From contig OW240915.1 of the NCBI GenBank assembly GCA_933207985.1, positions 275,144,325-275,208,324 on the forward strand: a stretch of 64,000 nucleotides of DNA, read 5' to 3'. Position 1 is the stretch's first letter; every line of letters begins with the position of its first letter. Of this stretch, positions 21,244 through 32,469 are shown piece by piece. The notes below the pieces were generated by a model. That model was not told the DNA's origin. It saw only the letters and a program-made list of their open reading frames with translations, and made no database searches. Source of the stretch: Pelobates cultripes (lineage: Eukaryota; Chordata; Amphibia; Anura; Pelobatidae). The translations under genes and the position numbers were made by a program.

Positions 21244-21350
21244 GCCCTCATTATTTCAGGCCTACCCGATCGTTGGTTCAGGCACACCACAACCAACTAT
21301 CAGTCTTCACCTACGACTACACTTACGGCTTTATATCCCCGACTACAAAT
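21244..21350 (+). repeat. B1 repeat of element 1 (107 bp)
   Basis: Identical by eye to B2 at 21484-21590. Starts gccctcatta and ends gactacaaat, directly joined to A2. Confidence 0.92.
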
Positions 21351-21439
21351 GGGAAGGCGGAGCCTGTAGTTGTGGGAGGGGTTAACCGGCCTATTTAAAC
21401 TCAGACCTACCTCTAAATCAGGGCCAGGTCGCTTCTGAC
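21351..21439 (+). repeat. A2 repeat of element 1 (89 bp)
   Basis: Identical by eye to A1. The B1-A2 joint (acaaat/gggaag) is the sequence expected at the junction of the circular intermediate. Confidence 0.92.
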
Positions 21440-21483
21440 TCCCCACCCACCAACACCCCTTTTAACAAATACTATTTAGGTGG

Positions 21484-21590
21484 GCCCTCATTATTTCAGG
21501 CCTACCCGATCGTTGGTTCAGGCACACCACAACCAACTATCAGTCTTCACCTACGACTACACTTACGGCTTTATATCCCCGACTACAAAT
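21484..21590 (+). repeat. B2 repeat of element 1 (107 bp)
   Basis: Identical by eye to B1; it abuts AT repeat at 21591. This is the right boundary of the element. Confidence 0.92.
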
Positions 21591-21602
21591 ATATATATAT
21601 GT
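21591..21602. repeat. AT repeat between the two Ngaro-type elements
   Basis: Five AT units plus gt separate B2 of element 1 from A1 of element 2. This is what remains of the shared insertion target. Confidence 0.9.
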
Positions 21603-21713
21603 GTATTAAGGCAATTTGCCTGCATTTGTGGGAGGTGCTGGTTTGCTACCCCTAGCCTACTTAAGGCACTCCCCTTGCCTGGCTCCTTACCGTTCGAGGT
21701 CAGCGTTGAATGA
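21603..21713 (+). repeat. A1 repeat of element 2 (111 bp)
   Basis: Identical by eye to A2 at 27511-27621; starts gtattaaggc and ends gttgaatga. Confidence 0.92.
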
Positions 21714-23654
21714 GGATCCACTTCCGGGTTCTCTCAGACGCCATCTTGGTTTCAGTATCCAGGAGGTTTCACCACGTTAAGCTGTGTCCAGGAATCCTGT
21801 TCAGGCCTTTCCGCCCGTCCAGCTTCTTCTGACTCCGATCTCCGTTGTAGATCGCGTCCCAGGGACTCCTAAACCGTAAGTCAGACCTTCCTGTCACGCC
21901 AGGACTGGTTCCCACGGCGTACGGTACAGCACGGGTCCTAGCTTTACGGCTTTTTCCCTGGTTATGACACGAATGTTTCAAGCCATTCACTGGCTTTTCA
22001 TTCGTACAGTCATTCGGTTGAACATATTTAAATCGTTCAATAGTCATTTCGCATATCCTATTTCATGTTATTGAAACGAATTATCATTCGGTTGTTTTGC
22101 CGTTCGGCAATTTTTTACATACGCTCATACACGCTTTTGGTTTGCATAAATCATACGGTTAAACTATTCTAACTTCTGTGTTCCCCTCACATTTGCTTTC
22201 GGCTTTTCTGTGTGTTCACGTATAATCCTTTCATGAATTATGTTCACCATTTCATGTGTATATAACGTTCGGTTAAAGAATTGCTTGCTTAATAGATTTT
22301 GATTATTTTTAAAATATTGTCAGTATTGTATTACGTCCACAAATCAAGTCCACTTCTCTGTATATACCATTTGACTCCCACGCTTTCAGGGGTCTGCATT
22401 ACTTATCCATTTATACAAATGGACTCAGCCTATGTTACAAGCCTCACTTCTGGGTTATTAATACAACACATACAAAGGATATAGGTTCATTTAAGCAATA
22501 ATTCTCGGGTTGATACATCTTTTCTATACAAACATATCATATAGATATACATCACTTTACATCATTTTAAATCATTTTGGGGTATCCCTGCCTTTGGTTA
22601 TTCTGCTACATATCATACATAACGCTGTGTTAATTAGGCCATGACCTCATCCATGTCCCTTTCTATAAAACCAGTTACATTTCGGTACAGATCATTGAAC
22701 TCCCACGCCAGGAGTTTTATAACCATCCATTTCATTTCAATTCACTCAGCCTACATTACAGGCCTCATTTCTCTGTCATGACGATGACACATAAGGCTTA
22801 AATCCTTTCGCATGCATACTCGGGTTGAATCACACGTACTGATCCAACCAATCATACGTCCCCTGCACAGTCATATACATATGTATATAACCTACGTTTC
22901 ATGTTTTCCTTTACACACCATTATCACGTAACACATAGATTATTTGTACATAGGCCACGGCCTCCCTCAGATGTCTTATTCAAGCATGCAAACATTTCTG
23001 AGCCACTCATAGCTATTCCCATGGTATCAACATAATTTTATACATTGCTGCTACAGACTATAAGTCTGGTTCTTTTTACACTCCACACTCATCATACTAC
23101 TCTCTTTTACCCATTTATAGGCTGTCAAGCTTATATAATGCTCCACACGGTTTATTCATGTGATTTATCATACTATCAGGTACGTACACCTGCTCATATG
23201 GTATTCTACCATACATTTCATTTCATCCCCCTAGTTTAGAGTACTGGCAATAGGGTCACAGGATTCCCAATAGGTATTTACCCCGTCTTGGCTGTCGCCA
23301 TCAGTTAGTGGTCCCGCGAGGCCAACACCCCGCCTCAAACGTTTCGGAGGCAAACACCCATCGGGCCACACGTTAGCTAGCCGCCTCGCATGTTGCATAG
23401 AGAGGGCCTCACCTGTCACTCCCTTCCCCTGTTTTCTGTCATACAGTCACCGAGAGGCCTAAAACTCCTGCCACTACGTCAAGTGGCCTCAATAACCCCT
23501 CGCGCCAACGCATAGATAGAGCCTCTCAAGCCGCTTGGCAATTAGCAGGGCCTCACCTGTCACCAAACAAGTATAATACTTTCGCCATCCGGCCTAGCTA
23601 GCCTGCCAGTACAATTTGGTGGTTCTATATACTAATTATTGTTTTATTTATAGT
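21714..23654 (+). other. 5' leader of element 2
   Basis: 1.94 kb without a gene. Near 23300-23570 there is a loose internal duplication marked by gggcctcacctgtcac (about 23406 and 23549) and gcatagatagagcctc-like blocks. A promoter probably lies here but no clear TATA-type box could be chosen. Confidence 0.6.
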
Positions 23655-26396
23655 ATGTCTCAGGAAGGGGTAGAGGATTTCTCCCTGCCTAGCACCCCGG
23701 CTAGAGCTGTCACTCCCACACAAGGAGGAGAGCTAGCTAGTCCAGCATCAATTAGATCCTGGACAATCCCGCGCATAACCACGGAATTAAGGAGATGACA
23801 AATCCCCTACCCTGCTACAGCAAGGAAGGCAGAACTTTTCAAACTGCTGCGCACATCAACTAATAACATGGAAGCCGGGGAAGGATCTAGCCAGTCCAAC
23901 CCAGGGGACATACATGCCATGTTATCCTCACTCATGACATCCATGGGCAAGGTCAACTCCAGGCTGGAGAAACTTGAGTCAGTCACCACGGCCCTCACTC
24001 TAGCAGGGCCACCCGCGGCTGCGGTACAAACACCAGCCTTGCCATTAGTCACTCCAGCCAGCACCCTGGATGACCAGGAAGTTAGCCCGGCCCACATGAT
24101 ACCTGAGCATATCAAAAGGGATATCCTGGAAGGTAAAGACGTCAACCTGGCTTCCCTGTTGATTGCCTCCCAGGACATTGTGGAACATAAGACGTATGCT
24201 TATGATGATGTTTCTGTTATTGTCAGATCTAGGGATGCCCGCCTGAACAGGAAACTGACTATCCCTGAATTTGTACTAGCGTTTGGTATTTACAGGGATG
24301 TCGTCTGTGCGGTTTATCCCAACAGAAGAGAGGAGTTTGATCTCTATATGCACAAGCTGGTAGACCTGGGCAACAAATATGGTGGTTCAGCATTCTATGA
24401 CTACCATAGGTCTTTTTCTGCAAAAGTGGCTGGAGCCTTCTCCCAGTACGGTACACGATCCAACTGGGGAAGGATTGATACCGTCTTATTTTGCAGACAC
24501 TTTGCAGGTCTAAGAACACCAGCTTGTGCATACTGCTCCTCCACAGCCCATACTACTAATTTTTGTCCCAACACGGCAGACGGACATGCCTCCACACAAG
24601 GAACTAGTTCCTCTGGGGATCCAGGGAAACTATCCAAAGACAAATTGGGACGCCCAATCAAGTTTCTGGGCAAGTCCCAGATATGTAATAATTTCAATGT
24701 TGGGTCTTGTAATTACAGTGGATGTAGACTATTGCATGTCTGTTCAAAATGTTTTAGGGCACATGCTAAGACCATGTGTCCAAATAAAATGTATTCTAAG
24801 CCTTACCTTACGTCCATTAATATGCCAGTATTCACAGCATTGATGTCTCAGCACCCATCTAGACCCCTGGTAGAGTTTCTTATTTCTGGTTTAACAGAAG
24901 GCTTCCACACAGGTATCCTACACATACCAGCTGGAACTCTGGAATGCCCTAACCTACAATCTGCCCAACACAACCCCACAGTGGTTGACACCCTCATAAA
25001 CCAAGAAGTGGATGAGGGCTTTGTATTGGGGCCTTTTAGAACTCCTCCATTCACAGAATGGCGCACCAACCCTATTGGTATTGTCACAGGGAAATCTTCC
25101 CAAAAACAGAGACTCATCATTGACTTATCGGCTCCCCACTCATCGGCCAACCCCAGTCTTAATTCCCTCATACCCTCTGAGGAATTCTCTCTGCAATACA
25201 CCACCATAGATCACGCCATTACAGCTATCATACAAGCAGGGGTTGGAGCCTGGCTCAGTAAGACCGACATTACTAACGCCTTCAAATTACTCCCTATCCA
25301 CCCCACACTGTGGCACCTGCATGGCATCAAGTGGTCCGGGAACTACTATTTTTTCTCCCGGTTAACTTTTGGGTCCAAAAGTAGCCCAGCTATTTTCGAC
25401 ACATTTGCCGAAGCATTATGCTGGTTACTATTGAACATAGCCGGATGCCCTACAGTATTACATTACTTGGACGATTTCCTACTGGTCGAGGAGAATACTG
25501 CACCTCCCACTAGCCTCAAAGCTACCACTAAGCTGTTTGAGCAACTAGGTGTACCCATCTCCCCAAAGAAAACAGAAGGGCCAGACACGGTTATCACTTT
25601 TCTGGGTATCCAATTAGACTCTGCCACAATGCAAGCAAGCCTACCATACGATAAGATAGAGAATATTCTCACTTACATAAACAACTACCTACAGCTCGGC
25701 ACTTGCAACCGCAAAGAACTACAGTCCCTGCTGGGGTCACTTAATTTTGCAATGCGCATCATACCTCAAGGCCGCTCCTTTATTTCACGACTATTGCATC
25801 TTTTCCCACTTTTTCTACATGACACGCACAGGTTGTCCTTAGATGCCCAAGCTACAGCAGATCTAAACATGTGGAAGAGGTTTTTAACCACTTGGAATGG
25901 TAAAAGTATGTTCCTCCCTCAATTGACTGAATCATCTCCTACCATTTGGTCAGATGCGGCATCTACCACTGGTTTTGCAGCAATTTTTGGTAACGAATGG
26001 CTTTGGGGCAGCTGGCCTTCAGCAGTTCTGGATTTGGAAGGTTTTTCCACTACCTCAGCTCTTTTTGAGATCTACCCCATAGTGGCGGCTGCCGTAGCGT
26101 GGGGTCATTTATGGGCTAATACGCCAGTGCGTTGTTACTCAGACAACCAGGCAACCTGTCACATCATCAACAAAGGTCGTTCCAAATCTCTTACGATTAT
26201 GAGATTTCTGAGGAAACTCACTTGGTTGGCAGCTTGTCATAATTTCTTCCTATGTTGTTTCCATGTGCCAGGTGTATATAACACAGCTGCTGACAGTTTG
26301 TCTCGCTTTAAATTTCAGGAGTTTCATCAAGCACTCCCGTCAGCAGCACCCACAGCCACCATCACTCCAACATTTCAACAACTCATACTGGACTAG
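23655..26396 (+). pseudogene. Gag-RT-RNase H polyprotein of element 2 (one nonsense codon)
   Basis: The ATG at 23655 matches the gag start of element 1. The SAP-like motif begins, then a TGA at 23796-23798 stops it where element 1 has CGA (Arg), so a single C-to-T change is enough. The same frame is then open for 842 codons from 23868: conserved gag core, C-x2-C-x4-H-x4-C knuckle, second Cys/His cluster, then RT with YLDDF at residues 533-537 and RNase H acidic residues D696, E734, D759 and D809 (counted from 23868). Gag and pol share one frame with no stop or shift between them. If translation starts at 23868 the product would lack only the SAP-like region. Confidence 0.88.
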
Positions 26397-26404
26397 ACGT
26401 CATC

Positions 26405-27334
26405 ATGCAGCATAGCAGGACATTGTCTCAGTTGGCACTTTCACACAATACAAACAAAACATACAGCAGGGCTTTCACACTATTCAAACGATTCCTTCTG
26501 GAACATAACATCATACAACCGTTTGTTATGACATCTTTTTTGGGGTTTGCTTCCTTTTGCCACCTTAAACTCAAAATGTCATACAACACCATCAAACTCT
26601 ATCTCACTGGCATTCAACACCACATGCTCATCTTACACCCAAATAACAACAGTTTCATGGCCTCTCACCAAATTAAGACCATACTCAGAGGTATTCAAAA
26701 ATCAGAACCCACACATTTGGCCCAGAGGCTACCCATAGATAACCATATCTTCAAAGCATTATCTAACCTACTCGACCTAAAACCGTTTGACACTGATACG
26801 AATTCTATCATCAAAACAGCAATATACATCGCTTTCTATGGATTTCTACGACCCAGAGAATTCACTACGACCTCCACGACCCAAACCACTCCATTCCTCC
26901 TCTATTCCCACTTGACAAAACATATGGATCATTACATCCTGTCTTTACCTCACTCCAAAACCAGCCAGCACATACCTGTAAACATTCCGTACTATCCCAC
27001 GCCCAACAGATGGTGTCCCGTCAAGGTTCTTGATGCCTACATACAGCACCATCACTTACTGCCCTCGCAACCGTTATTACAACTACAAGGTGCAGTACTC
27101 ACCACTACAACCTTCATGACCTACGTCAGGTCCTTGCTCACACAACTGGGCCTCAACGCAAACAATTACTCAGGACACTCCTTTCGTATAGGAGCCGCGT
27201 CCACAGCCTCCAGTTTCAACATCCCAACTCATGTTATCAAAACACTGGGGCGCTGGAAGTCATCCGCTTACTCACGGTACATACCGAACCCAGTACAAGA
27301 ATTAAGGGATGCTTTCATAAACATGTCTGGTTGA
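26405..27334 (+). CDS. Tyrosine recombinase of Ngaro-type element 2
   Basis: 309 residues from ATG, eight bases after the RNase H stop. It has the same architecture as the element 1 copy: core-binding region with YNTIKLYLTGIQHH-like helix, then catalytic R149 (FLRP), H258 and R261 (SGHSFRIGAA) and Y292 (GRWKSSAY..YI). All are present with no stop, so the enzyme is plausibly functional. Translation presumably depends on reinitiation after the gag-pol stop or on a frame overlap; there is no intron evidence. Its job is to recombine the circular copy into the genome. Confidence 0.92.
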   Translation: MQHSRTLSQLALSHNTNKTYSRAFTLFKRFLLEHNIIQPFVMTSFLGFASFCHLKLKMSYNTIKLYLTGIQHHMLILHPNNNSFMASHQIKTILRGIQKSEPTHLAQRLPIDNHIFKALSNLLDLKPFDTDTNSIIKTAIYIAFYGFLRPREFTTTSTTQTTPFLLYSHLTKHMDHYILSLPHSKTSQHIPVNIPYYPTPNRWCPVKVLDAYIQHHHLLPSQPLLQLQGAVLTTTTFMTYVRSLLTQLGLNANNYSGHSFRIGAASTASSFNIPTHVIKTLGRWKSSAYSRYIPNPVQELRDAFINMSG

Positions 27335-27386
27335 TAAATGTATATGTATTGGTTGTCTGTTAAATAAATTTGATTACTTAATTTTT

Positions 27387-27510
27387 GCCCTCTTCTTTCT
27401 CAGGCCTACCTCATCGTCGGTTTCGGCATACCACAACCGACTTGCTTCTTTTATCATCCTACGCTTATTCATGGTATTTCACACTGTACTATCTTAAGCA
27501 CCTAACACAA
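27387..27510 (+). repeat. B1 repeat of element 2 (124 bp)
   Basis: Starts gccctcttct, ends cctaacacaa; one base differs from B2 (ttgcttct versus ttgctcct). Confidence 0.92.
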
Positions 27511-27621
27511 GTATTAAGGCAATTTGCCTGCATTTGTGGGAGGTGCTGGTTTGCTACCCCTAGCCTACTTAAGGCACTCCCCTTGCCTGGCTCCTTACCG
27601 TTCGAGGTCAGCGTTGAATGA
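27511..27621 (+). repeat. A2 repeat of element 2 (111 bp)
   Basis: Identical by eye to A1; joined directly to B1. Confidence 0.92.
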
Positions 27622-27678
27622 CCCTCCCACCACACCACTTTTAACATTTATTTCCTTTCTATTTCTTTTCCTGGGTGG

Positions 27679-27802
27679 GCCCTCTTCTTTCTCAGGCCTA
27701 CCTCATCGTCGGTTTCGGCATACCACAACCGACTTGCTCCTTTTATCATCCTACGCTTATTCATGGTATTTCACACTGTACTATCTTAAGCACCTAACAC
27801 AA
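27679..27802 (+). repeat. B2 repeat of element 2 (124 bp)
   Basis: Right boundary of element 2; followed at once by AT repeat to about 27824. Confidence 0.92.
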
Positions 27803-27824
27803 ATATATATATATATATATATAT

Positions 27825-28384
27825 AAAATCCCTCCTGCTAACGGTGAGCAAGGGGAGGAACTAAAAGTAACTAAAAGTGATCTTAAATTTTAAAAGCAGT
27901 ATATGCATTAAACTTCAGCATTTAAAAAAAATAAAAAAAAATAACCCAGGATGTGATGGTAATATTAACTACTTTAAATTTACTATACCTGGCAGCGTTT
28001 GCTTGCACATGACAGGTATATTCAATTTAATATTTTCACTGCACTTTTTGTTGAAAATATAATATGACAACATGGCCCGATTGAGGCCTGCTGTATCTTC
28101 TAATCCAAAATCATGTCATGTATACAAGTGGTGCCTTACCTGCTTTCTTTCATCTTTTTACATTTCCCTTTATTTATCCCTCAACAAAAATACATGATCC
28201 CCATTCTCCACTTTGAAGAGAGACAAAATCATGGGCATTTGAAAATACCACTAAAAAATGTCAATGACAAAACATCTATTAGTTCTCACATTCACGAGAT
28301 TTGATTCTCTAATGTGTATTTTGCATTCCTACAATTTGCAAACTAACTTTACCTTCCTAGCTTTGCTCTTCTCATCTCCTTTCT
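27825..28384. other. No recognisable feature
   Basis: AT-rich flank after the AT repeat. The short frames at 27877-28304 show no domain. Confidence 0.5.
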
Positions 28385-28676
28385 GAAAGGGACACTATAG
28401 GCACCCAGACCACTTCAGCTCATTGAAGTGGTCTGGGTGCAAATTCCCTGTCCCCCCTAGTACTGCAAAGTAAATCATTGCACTTCAAGAGAAACTGCAA
28501 TCATTACATTGCAGGAGTAAAACTGCCTCTAGTGGTTGCCAATCAGACAGCCACTAGAGGCCCTTTCTTCTTGCTAGGCGACTTTTGGTCGCCTAACTGA
28601 CGTTGGACAGCCTAACTCGCTGCATGAGGACATCCTGCGTCAGTGTTGTATTCCTTACACTATAGAATCCTTTTAA
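28385..28676. mobile_element. T2/Kolobok-type MITE (about 290 bp)
   Basis: Left end aaagggacactatagg (TTAA degraded), right end ctatagaatccttttaa with TTAA at 28673-28676. Internal hairpins: acccagaccactt/aagtggtctgggt, cctctagtgg/ccactagagg and aggcgacttttggtcgcct. Confidence 0.8.
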
Positions 28677-30480
28677 TTCACTCACTCACAGCTTTAGCAC
28701 ACTCCATTCATTGTTTCATTATTATATAAACTATTAACTTTTTAAAAATCTCTAACATTCCAATTTTAACTAATTTCCCTGTCATCAAATCCAGTAACCT
28801 GCAACGTGACTGTATGCCATCTTGTTAACTCCAAATGCTCCTACTGTTGGCTTATTCCTTTAAAACACATTAGCCTATAATTTTTTTTGTAGGGCAGTAG
28901 AACTACCTACAGTTAAGTGTACTTAAAAAATGCTATCCTTCTAGATTTCTACATTACTTAAACTGTTCAGCGGCTGTCTATTTGTTTTAAGTTGTTTAAA
29001 CCTGTGTAATAATGATACATAACCAGGTGATTAGCGTTCTCTCGACCAATGATCTTCTTGACCGTCTTTAGTTTTGTATTCTCCACCTGCATTCTACAAA
29101 GTTGGATGTAACAAAGATATCTAATGACAGATCTAAAGGTCAGGTTTTCCTGATAATAACATTGGACATGTTTGGTTCTATTGACCCTTTAGTTCAGCAA
29201 GTGCTTCTTGATATGCTTTATTCTTTAGTTATTTGTGATGCAACTGTCACATCACACAAATTATAGCATATCTGATTGTTTTTCCTTAGCTTCTGTTTTT
29301 AAGCATCTCTACTGTTGATGCAGAGGTGCATCATGTATTAAAAAGAGATTTCACTTTGCAGTGCATTGATTCAGACAATATTTTTTACTGTTTCTAGAAC
29401 CCTGAACCCTGGATTTTTGAGTTGGTGCTGGGCTATACCTGTCAGAAACCATGCAAGTGATCTGTCATATGCAGTTCTAGAGGTAGCCATTAGGACACAG
29501 TTGAGGCTTAAATGAACACTTTAACATTATGTAAAAATTAATTTAATTTTAATGTTGGAGTGTCTCTATTTATTTGAGATTAAGGACCATCCACTGTGTC
29601 TCGGAAATATAAATTACCACTAATCCAGTGCAGAGGCTGTCACAGAGTGCATGTGCAGCAATCACTTTGATCAGTTAGCAATACTTCTCACAGCATTAAA
29701 ATTGTTTGAGCTAAATTGCTTTAGGGGTCTAGATTTTTACTCTAAAAGTTATATAAATCCACCCAAGAGTGGGTTTGACAAAAGGAGTGCAATATATCTT
29801 GGTAAACAGTACTTTATGTTCTTGATGGTCTTTGGATCAAGTCAGAACACATTGCATTCTGATTTTTGACCTCCTGTACCTGTGGTCCAAATTTTCTAAG
29901 AATAGCTTCATACATGTTGCATTACCTAAACAGAATTCTAACTTGTATTACATTCTACAGATAATTTTAACATTTTTATATCAGCCGTTCATTCTCTTTA
30001 CCTGATCTAAGTGAGTTTATGACTTGCCTGTAAAAACTGTCTGCCTAATTGGGTTTTCAGTACCTTTCAGTACCTTGTTTGACAGCTGCTTAGCAAGCAA
30101 AATATCAGGAACTGTTTATTTAACATAAAATAAATAGCTGTCAAGGTTGCAATATATCCTTTATGCATGGTAAATACAGTTCAGAGATCTAAGAGCTAAA
30201 TGGATTTAATATGAAGTGCATTTGAATAATGGTAAATGGTTATATTATGGAAGAAACAAAATAAATTTCCTTTTTTTTTTTTTTCTTAATCCACCAACCA
30301 TTAGTACAGTATACAACTGTTCAAGGCTTCTATATACTCTGGGTTAATCTAAGATAATCTTAGTCATTTTAGGGGAAAAAAGGTTACTAGTTATGTTTGA
30401 TTAAAACTGCAATGTGAGGCTTGGGATATATAGCTACACAAATGTAAAATAAATATGAGAACATAGTAGTTGGCTGTGGT
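28677..30480. other. No recognisable feature
   Basis: AT-rich. No domain-bearing frame on either strand and no repeat I can name. Confidence 0.45.
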
Positions 30481-30499
30481 CGTACAGTTGCGTAAAGTA

Positions 30500-32320
30500 G
30501 TCTTGAAATACTTTTGCGATCTGAACTGATGTGTGTATTAGGCGCCCGTCTCTGACATGCATTTTGTCTATTTGTCTATGGGAGAGTCTCTGCCTAAATC
30601 TCAGCGTCAGCAGTGTGTCCGCTTTGTTCGATTTTTTCGTAATAAAGTTGCCTCGTCCATTGGAGGGCTTTGGCAGAATCCTTTGCCATGAAGGATTTCA
30701 GTGTCTGTTCCAGTATTTCCCCTCCTGGAATGGTGATGAGCGTTGAATGTGCCCTCGACAGTGCTCCGATTCCGGTATTATGCCGAAGATCAGGACCCAG
30801 CAAGTTGGGTGTCAGTAGCGTGGGATTGTTCATGGAGGGTAATGGGCATTGAGCAGGGCTCCCAGCCCCTCCCTTCTCCTGCTCCCTCCATCCTTTCACC
30901 TTCACATAAGAGAGATAATTATAAAAGGGGGAACAACAATTAGTAAGGAAAAACTAAAGAGCAAAGAAAAGAGGAAAAAATTAATTAAAAATTAAAAATA
31001 AATATTCAAATGAAGTATATACATATCTGGAGATCAGCCTGTGTATGTACACGTTTATAGATATGCAAGGAAATTAACATGAAACATTTAAAAAACCTGC
31101 GATAATGGTGGTATTGGTCCTATAATGTGTGTTATTGTCGGGATAATTTAGGGGGCCCCTGTAGGGTCATCCGGTGTTATTGATGTTACAGTAGGCTGTT
31201 GTCCCTGCGTGCAAAGTTACCCATGGATGGGTAAGGTCAGAGGGCATGGTTGTATTAAGACAGATTGGGGTATTGAGTTACGTAGTGTAAAATGTGATTA
31301 ACAATGCAACCCCACAAGGTGGGAAACCTGAGTAGAGATGAGTGTTCGTACGGCCGTCTTGGCTTAATGGTTTCAGGTGGGCAATCTCTCAGGCTTGGGG
31401 ATGGTGGTGAGCGTCGCTTCATGGTTTGGCGTTGTGGCATTAGTTTGCCAGTGTGGGGTTTACTGGTGTTTATTCGAGGAGTTGCAGTAGTGGTCTCAGG
31501 GGTCGTTTGGAGTTTTAGGCTCAGAGAACTTGCAAAGTCCTTCATTTATGAAGTTTTCATCAAGGTGTAGGTCTGGTTTTCTTTGCGGACGATGAGACGC
31601 ACATGTATCTGAGTCCCTTGAGTGTGAGAGCCGCTGTCAGCGGTTTTAAGTCCCTGCGTTTCTTCAATGCGGAGGGGGCCAGATCTTGGTAGAAGGCCAA
31701 TTCTTGGTCCTGTATCTTCGGTGGGGTCTCTGGCAGTAGTCATGAGGCGTTCTTTGGTGGTAAAGTGCGCACTACAATGTCCATGGGTGCAGCCGGGTTG
31801 AGGACCAGTGACCTCTGGCATCAGAGACTCAAAAATGTCCCGCAAAGTGAAGATTATGGCTTCAGGCAGCACTGAAGAGGCCGTGGATGCGGAGGTTATT
31901 CCATCTGGAATGGTTGTTTAAATCCTCCAGATTGACTTCTAGGGAGCTGAGTTTTGTTTATCGTAAGTCGCACCATATCGGCATCTTGCGAGGATACCTG
32001 TGTGGCTAGGCCTGCGACCTGTGCTTCCACATGACTGGTGTGCGCATTTAAGGCCTCCAGGTCGTCCTTCAGGTTTGTGATATGCTTCTCAAGTTCAGCT
32101 GCTGTGTGTGCTTTGATATCTTTTGTGGAGGCGAGGAGTAAGCTGTGTAGGTCTCCCTTGGTTAACGGGACTTGACATCTGTCTGAAGTGTCACTGGCTT
32201 CAGAGTCTGAGGCCGATTCAGCTAGGCCTCATGAGGAAGAAGATGGCTATCTGTGTTCCCCGGGAGTGCGGAACATGGAGGCTTGTCCCGCTTTTTTTTT
32301 ATGCTCACCATAGCGAGATG
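30500..32320 (-). pseudogene. Tx1/L1-like LINE, internally deleted (ORF1 plus ORF2 linker)
   Basis: Read on the minus strand from about 32312: a Lys-rich start, then around 32100-31930 a coiled-coil region followed by an EDLNNHSRWNNLRIHGL-like stretch (31860-31930), the entry to the L1 ORF1 RNA-binding domain. An AFYQDLAPSALKKRRDLKPL-like block lies near 31620-31690 in a second frame. ORF1 packages LINE RNA. Further on (30905-30540) a DSAKALQWTRQLYYEK block is the linker that precedes RT in L1-type ORF2. The endonuclease and RT proper are missing. Frames shift several times, so it is dead. The Tx1 label is from recall of frog L1-group elements. Confidence 0.65.
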
Positions 32321-32469
32321 GCTCGGTAGGGTTTTCTTGGGTTGATACCTGTTAGTTGTGTAGATGGATGGGTGCGGGGAGCTGTGGATTCTGGATGATT
32401 ATTGCTTGTGAAGACGGAAGCAGCAGACTCACACATCCATCTTCGTTGAAGGTCAAGCTCCACCCCCCA

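Larger units (their letters stand above)
15850..21590 (+). mobile_element. Ngaro-type tyrosine-recombinase retrotransposon 1 (complete, inactivated)
   Basis: A 5.74-kb element with split direct repeats: A1 15850-15938, body, B1 21244-21350, A2 21351-21439, 44-bp spacer, B2 21484-21590. A1 equals A2 and B1 equals B2 by eye. This A1-body-B1-A2-B2 plan defines Ngaro/PAT-type elements, unlike the inverted repeats of DIRS1. The body codes gag, RT/RNase H and tyrosine recombinase in order. Such elements insert a circular cDNA by recombination and leave no target duplication; none is seen. Lesions in gag-pol (stop after gag, a frameshift near 18850-18880, a nonsense codon at 20012) make it defective, while the recombinase frame is open. 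Confidence 0.9.
21603..27802 (+). mobile_element. Ngaro-type tyrosine-recombinase retrotransposon 2 (complete, nearly intact)
   Basis: A 6.2-kb element with A1 21603-21713, body, B1 27387-27510, A2 27511-27621, 57-bp spacer, B2 27679-27802. A1 and A2 look identical; B1 and B2 differ at one base. It is a different but homologous subfamily from element 1: the B repeats share tcaggcctacc...accacaacc and the A repeats share gtgggaggngct. The coding region is open apart from one TGA early in gag. No extra hydrolase or methyltransferase frame, known from some Ngaro and DIRS elements, was seen. Both ends meet AT repeat and there is no target duplication. Confidence 0.92.
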
